Source of the DNA: Candidatus Methanomethylophilaceae archaeon | GTDB lineage: Archaea > Thermoplasmatota > Thermoplasmata > Methanomassiliicoccales > Methanomethylophilaceae | Assembly (NCBI GenBank): GCA_016296195.1 | Contig: JAEDJU010000058.1 | Coordinates: forward strand, 1-7,470 | Direction of reading: 5' to 3' | Length of the DNA: 7,470 nt | Shown: positions 6,972 to 7,470 of the stretch, piece after piece | How the letters are laid out: every line of letters starts with the position of its first letter | How positions within the stretch are numbered: position 1 is the stretch's first letter | The notes under the pieces: model-generated | The model's database searches: none | What the model was told of the DNA's origin: nothing | Seen by the model: the letters and a program-made list of their open reading frames with translations, nothing else | Position numbers and translations under genes: made by a program

Positions 6972-6981
6972 ATCGTACGAT
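6972..6981. promoter_or_regulatory. Palindrome ATCGTACGAT, possible protein-binding site
   Basis: A perfect 10-bp palindrome, flanked by a looser outer pair, ATAC (6968-6971) and GTAT (6984-6987), which makes a near-dyad of about 20 bp. It lies midway between the two divergent promoters. Its role is unknown; it may be a regulator site for either gene or chance. Confidence 0.25.
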
Positions 6982-7060
6982 AAGTATGACACCTTCAACT
7001 ACTCCCGACGTTTCCCTACCTATATAGACGATATAGAACAACGGAGAGCACTACCAAATG

Positions 7061-7068
7061 CTATAAGA
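7061..7068 (+). promoter_or_regulatory. TATA-like box of hisD
   Basis: Reads CTATAAGA, centred about 28 bases before the ATG at 7093 and only about 19 before the ATG at 7084. The spacing matches the other promoters here and favours a leaderless hisD start at 7093. Another TATA-like run (TATATAG at 7021-7027) could give a leader of roughly 35-45 bases instead. Confidence 0.45.
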
Positions 7069-7092
7069 ATGTCCTTTGCGTAGATGAATATC

Positions 7093-7470
7093 ATGTGGAA
7101 ACAGGTCAGCGAAGATTTCTGGTCTAAGAACCGTGAATCCAAGGTGGACCAGGTCAACGACACCGTCAAGGGCATCGTGGACATGGTCGTAGAACAGGGC
7201 GACAAGGCCCTCATCGACCTTGCCAAGAAGTTCGACAAGGTTGATCTCAAATCCGTCGTTGTGACAAGGGACGAGATCGAGGAGGCATACGAGAAGGTCT
7301 CCGCCGAGATAGTCGAGGAGCTCGAGAACGCCGCTTACAACATCCAGCGTTTCCACGAGATGCAGAAGCCTGCAGGACTCTGGCTTTCCGAAGTCGAACC
7401 CGGGATCACCCTCGGTGTGAAAACCACCCCCCTGGAGAGGGTCGGATGCTACATCCCCGGCGGACGCGCA
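7093..7470 (+). CDS. hisD: Histidinol dehydrogenase, N-terminal part (3' truncated by window)
   Basis: Enzyme of the last two steps of histidine biosynthesis, oxidising L-histidinol to L-histidine with NAD+ and Zn2+. Only the first 126 residues or so are present, out of the roughly 430 usual. The fragment begins MWKQVSEDFWSKNRE, has the helical N-terminal region with VVEQGDKALIDLAKKFDKVD, and reaches LERVGCYIPGGRA at the window end, the well-conserved HisD motif G-x-Y-(I/V)-PGG at the start of the NAD-binding part. The zinc ligands and catalytic histidines lie beyond the window. The start is uncertain: ATG at 7084 adds M-N-I, but ATG at 7093 fits the TATA-like box better; neither has a Shine-Dalgarno sequence. 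An in-frame TAG at 7081-7083 blocks any longer start. A HisD-like dehydrogenase acting on another alcohol cannot be excluded from the fragment. Confidence 0.9.
   Translation, partial: MWKQVSEDFWSKNRESKVDQVNDTVKGIVDMVVEQGDKALIDLAKKFDKVDLKSVVVTRDEIEEAYEKVSAEIVEELENAAYNIQRFHEMQKPAGLWLSEVEPGITLGVKTTPLERVGCYIPGGRA

Larger units (their letters stand above)
6869..7092. other. Divergent intergenic region between trkA and hisD
   Basis: This 224-bp stretch is more AT-rich than the flanking genes and holds the promoters of both neighbours. Besides the TATA-like boxes it contains: a short dyad, ACCT-N3-AGGT, at 6875-6885, between the trkA TATA box and its start; an inverted repeat at 6918-6936; a 10-bp palindrome at 6972-6981; and a direct repeat ATATAGA at 7022-7028 and 7031-7037. 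A 46-codon open frame (6943-7083) is present but is not supported as a gene. No RNA gene or riboswitch fold was recognised. Confidence 0.6.

Noticed and set aside
6943..7083. A small 46-aa gene in the trkA-hisD spacer.
   Set aside because: It has no Shine-Dalgarno sequence or well-placed promoter, overlaps the hisD TATA-like boxes, and shows no known motif. Its possible link to hisD through TAG is listed as a finding only.
1..7470. A search by eye for tRNA genes, CRISPR repeats, insertion-sequence ends and att-like direct repeats around the PARIS-like pair.
   Set aside because: None was found; the pair has no visible mobile-element boundary within the window.

Overview
The window looks like archaeal chromosome, probably from a Thermoplasmata / Methanomassiliicoccales-type methanogen. 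This lineage is an inference, not a proof. The support is: strong use of AGG for arginine; TATA-like boxes about 25-30 bp upstream of start codons with little or no untranslated leader; a two-RCK TrkA next to an archaeal-looking TrkH; and genes of moderate GC that read as ordinary chromosome. No tRNA, rRNA, CRISPR array, insertion sequence or phage gene was seen.

Layout, left to right. (1) Positions 3-1153, plus strand: the 3' part of xseA and all of xseB, the two subunits of exonuclease VII, joined by an ATGA start/stop overlap. (2) Positions 1125-3036, minus strand: a two-gene operon of an ABC/SMC-like AAA ATPase followed by a DUF4435 Toprim-type nuclease. This is the gene pair and gene order of the PARIS anti-phage system (AriA, AriB). 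(3) Positions 3122-3958, plus strand: a TPR-like helical-repeat protein of unknown function, divergent from the PARIS-like operon across a short region with two identical, oppositely facing TATA-like boxes. (4) Positions 3963-6868, minus strand: trkA then trkH, a potassium-uptake operon joined by a GTGA overlap. (5) Positions 6869-7092: an intergenic region with promoters for trkA and hisD and some dyad symmetries. (6) Positions 7093-7470, plus strand: the first ~126 codons of hisD (histidinol dehydrogenase), cut by the window end.

How the genes work together: XseA and XseB form one ssDNA exonuclease. In characterised PARIS systems, AriA is a scaffold that holds AriB until a phage anti-restriction protein is sensed; AriB is then released as a toxic nuclease that cleaves host tRNA. 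TrkA gates the TrkH channel through nucleotide binding. The defence-like pair sits among housekeeping genes, with no mobile-element remnants and no obvious compositional break. It is the most notable content of the window. The TPR gene that shares its promoter region may be an unrelated host gene or an unrecognised partner.
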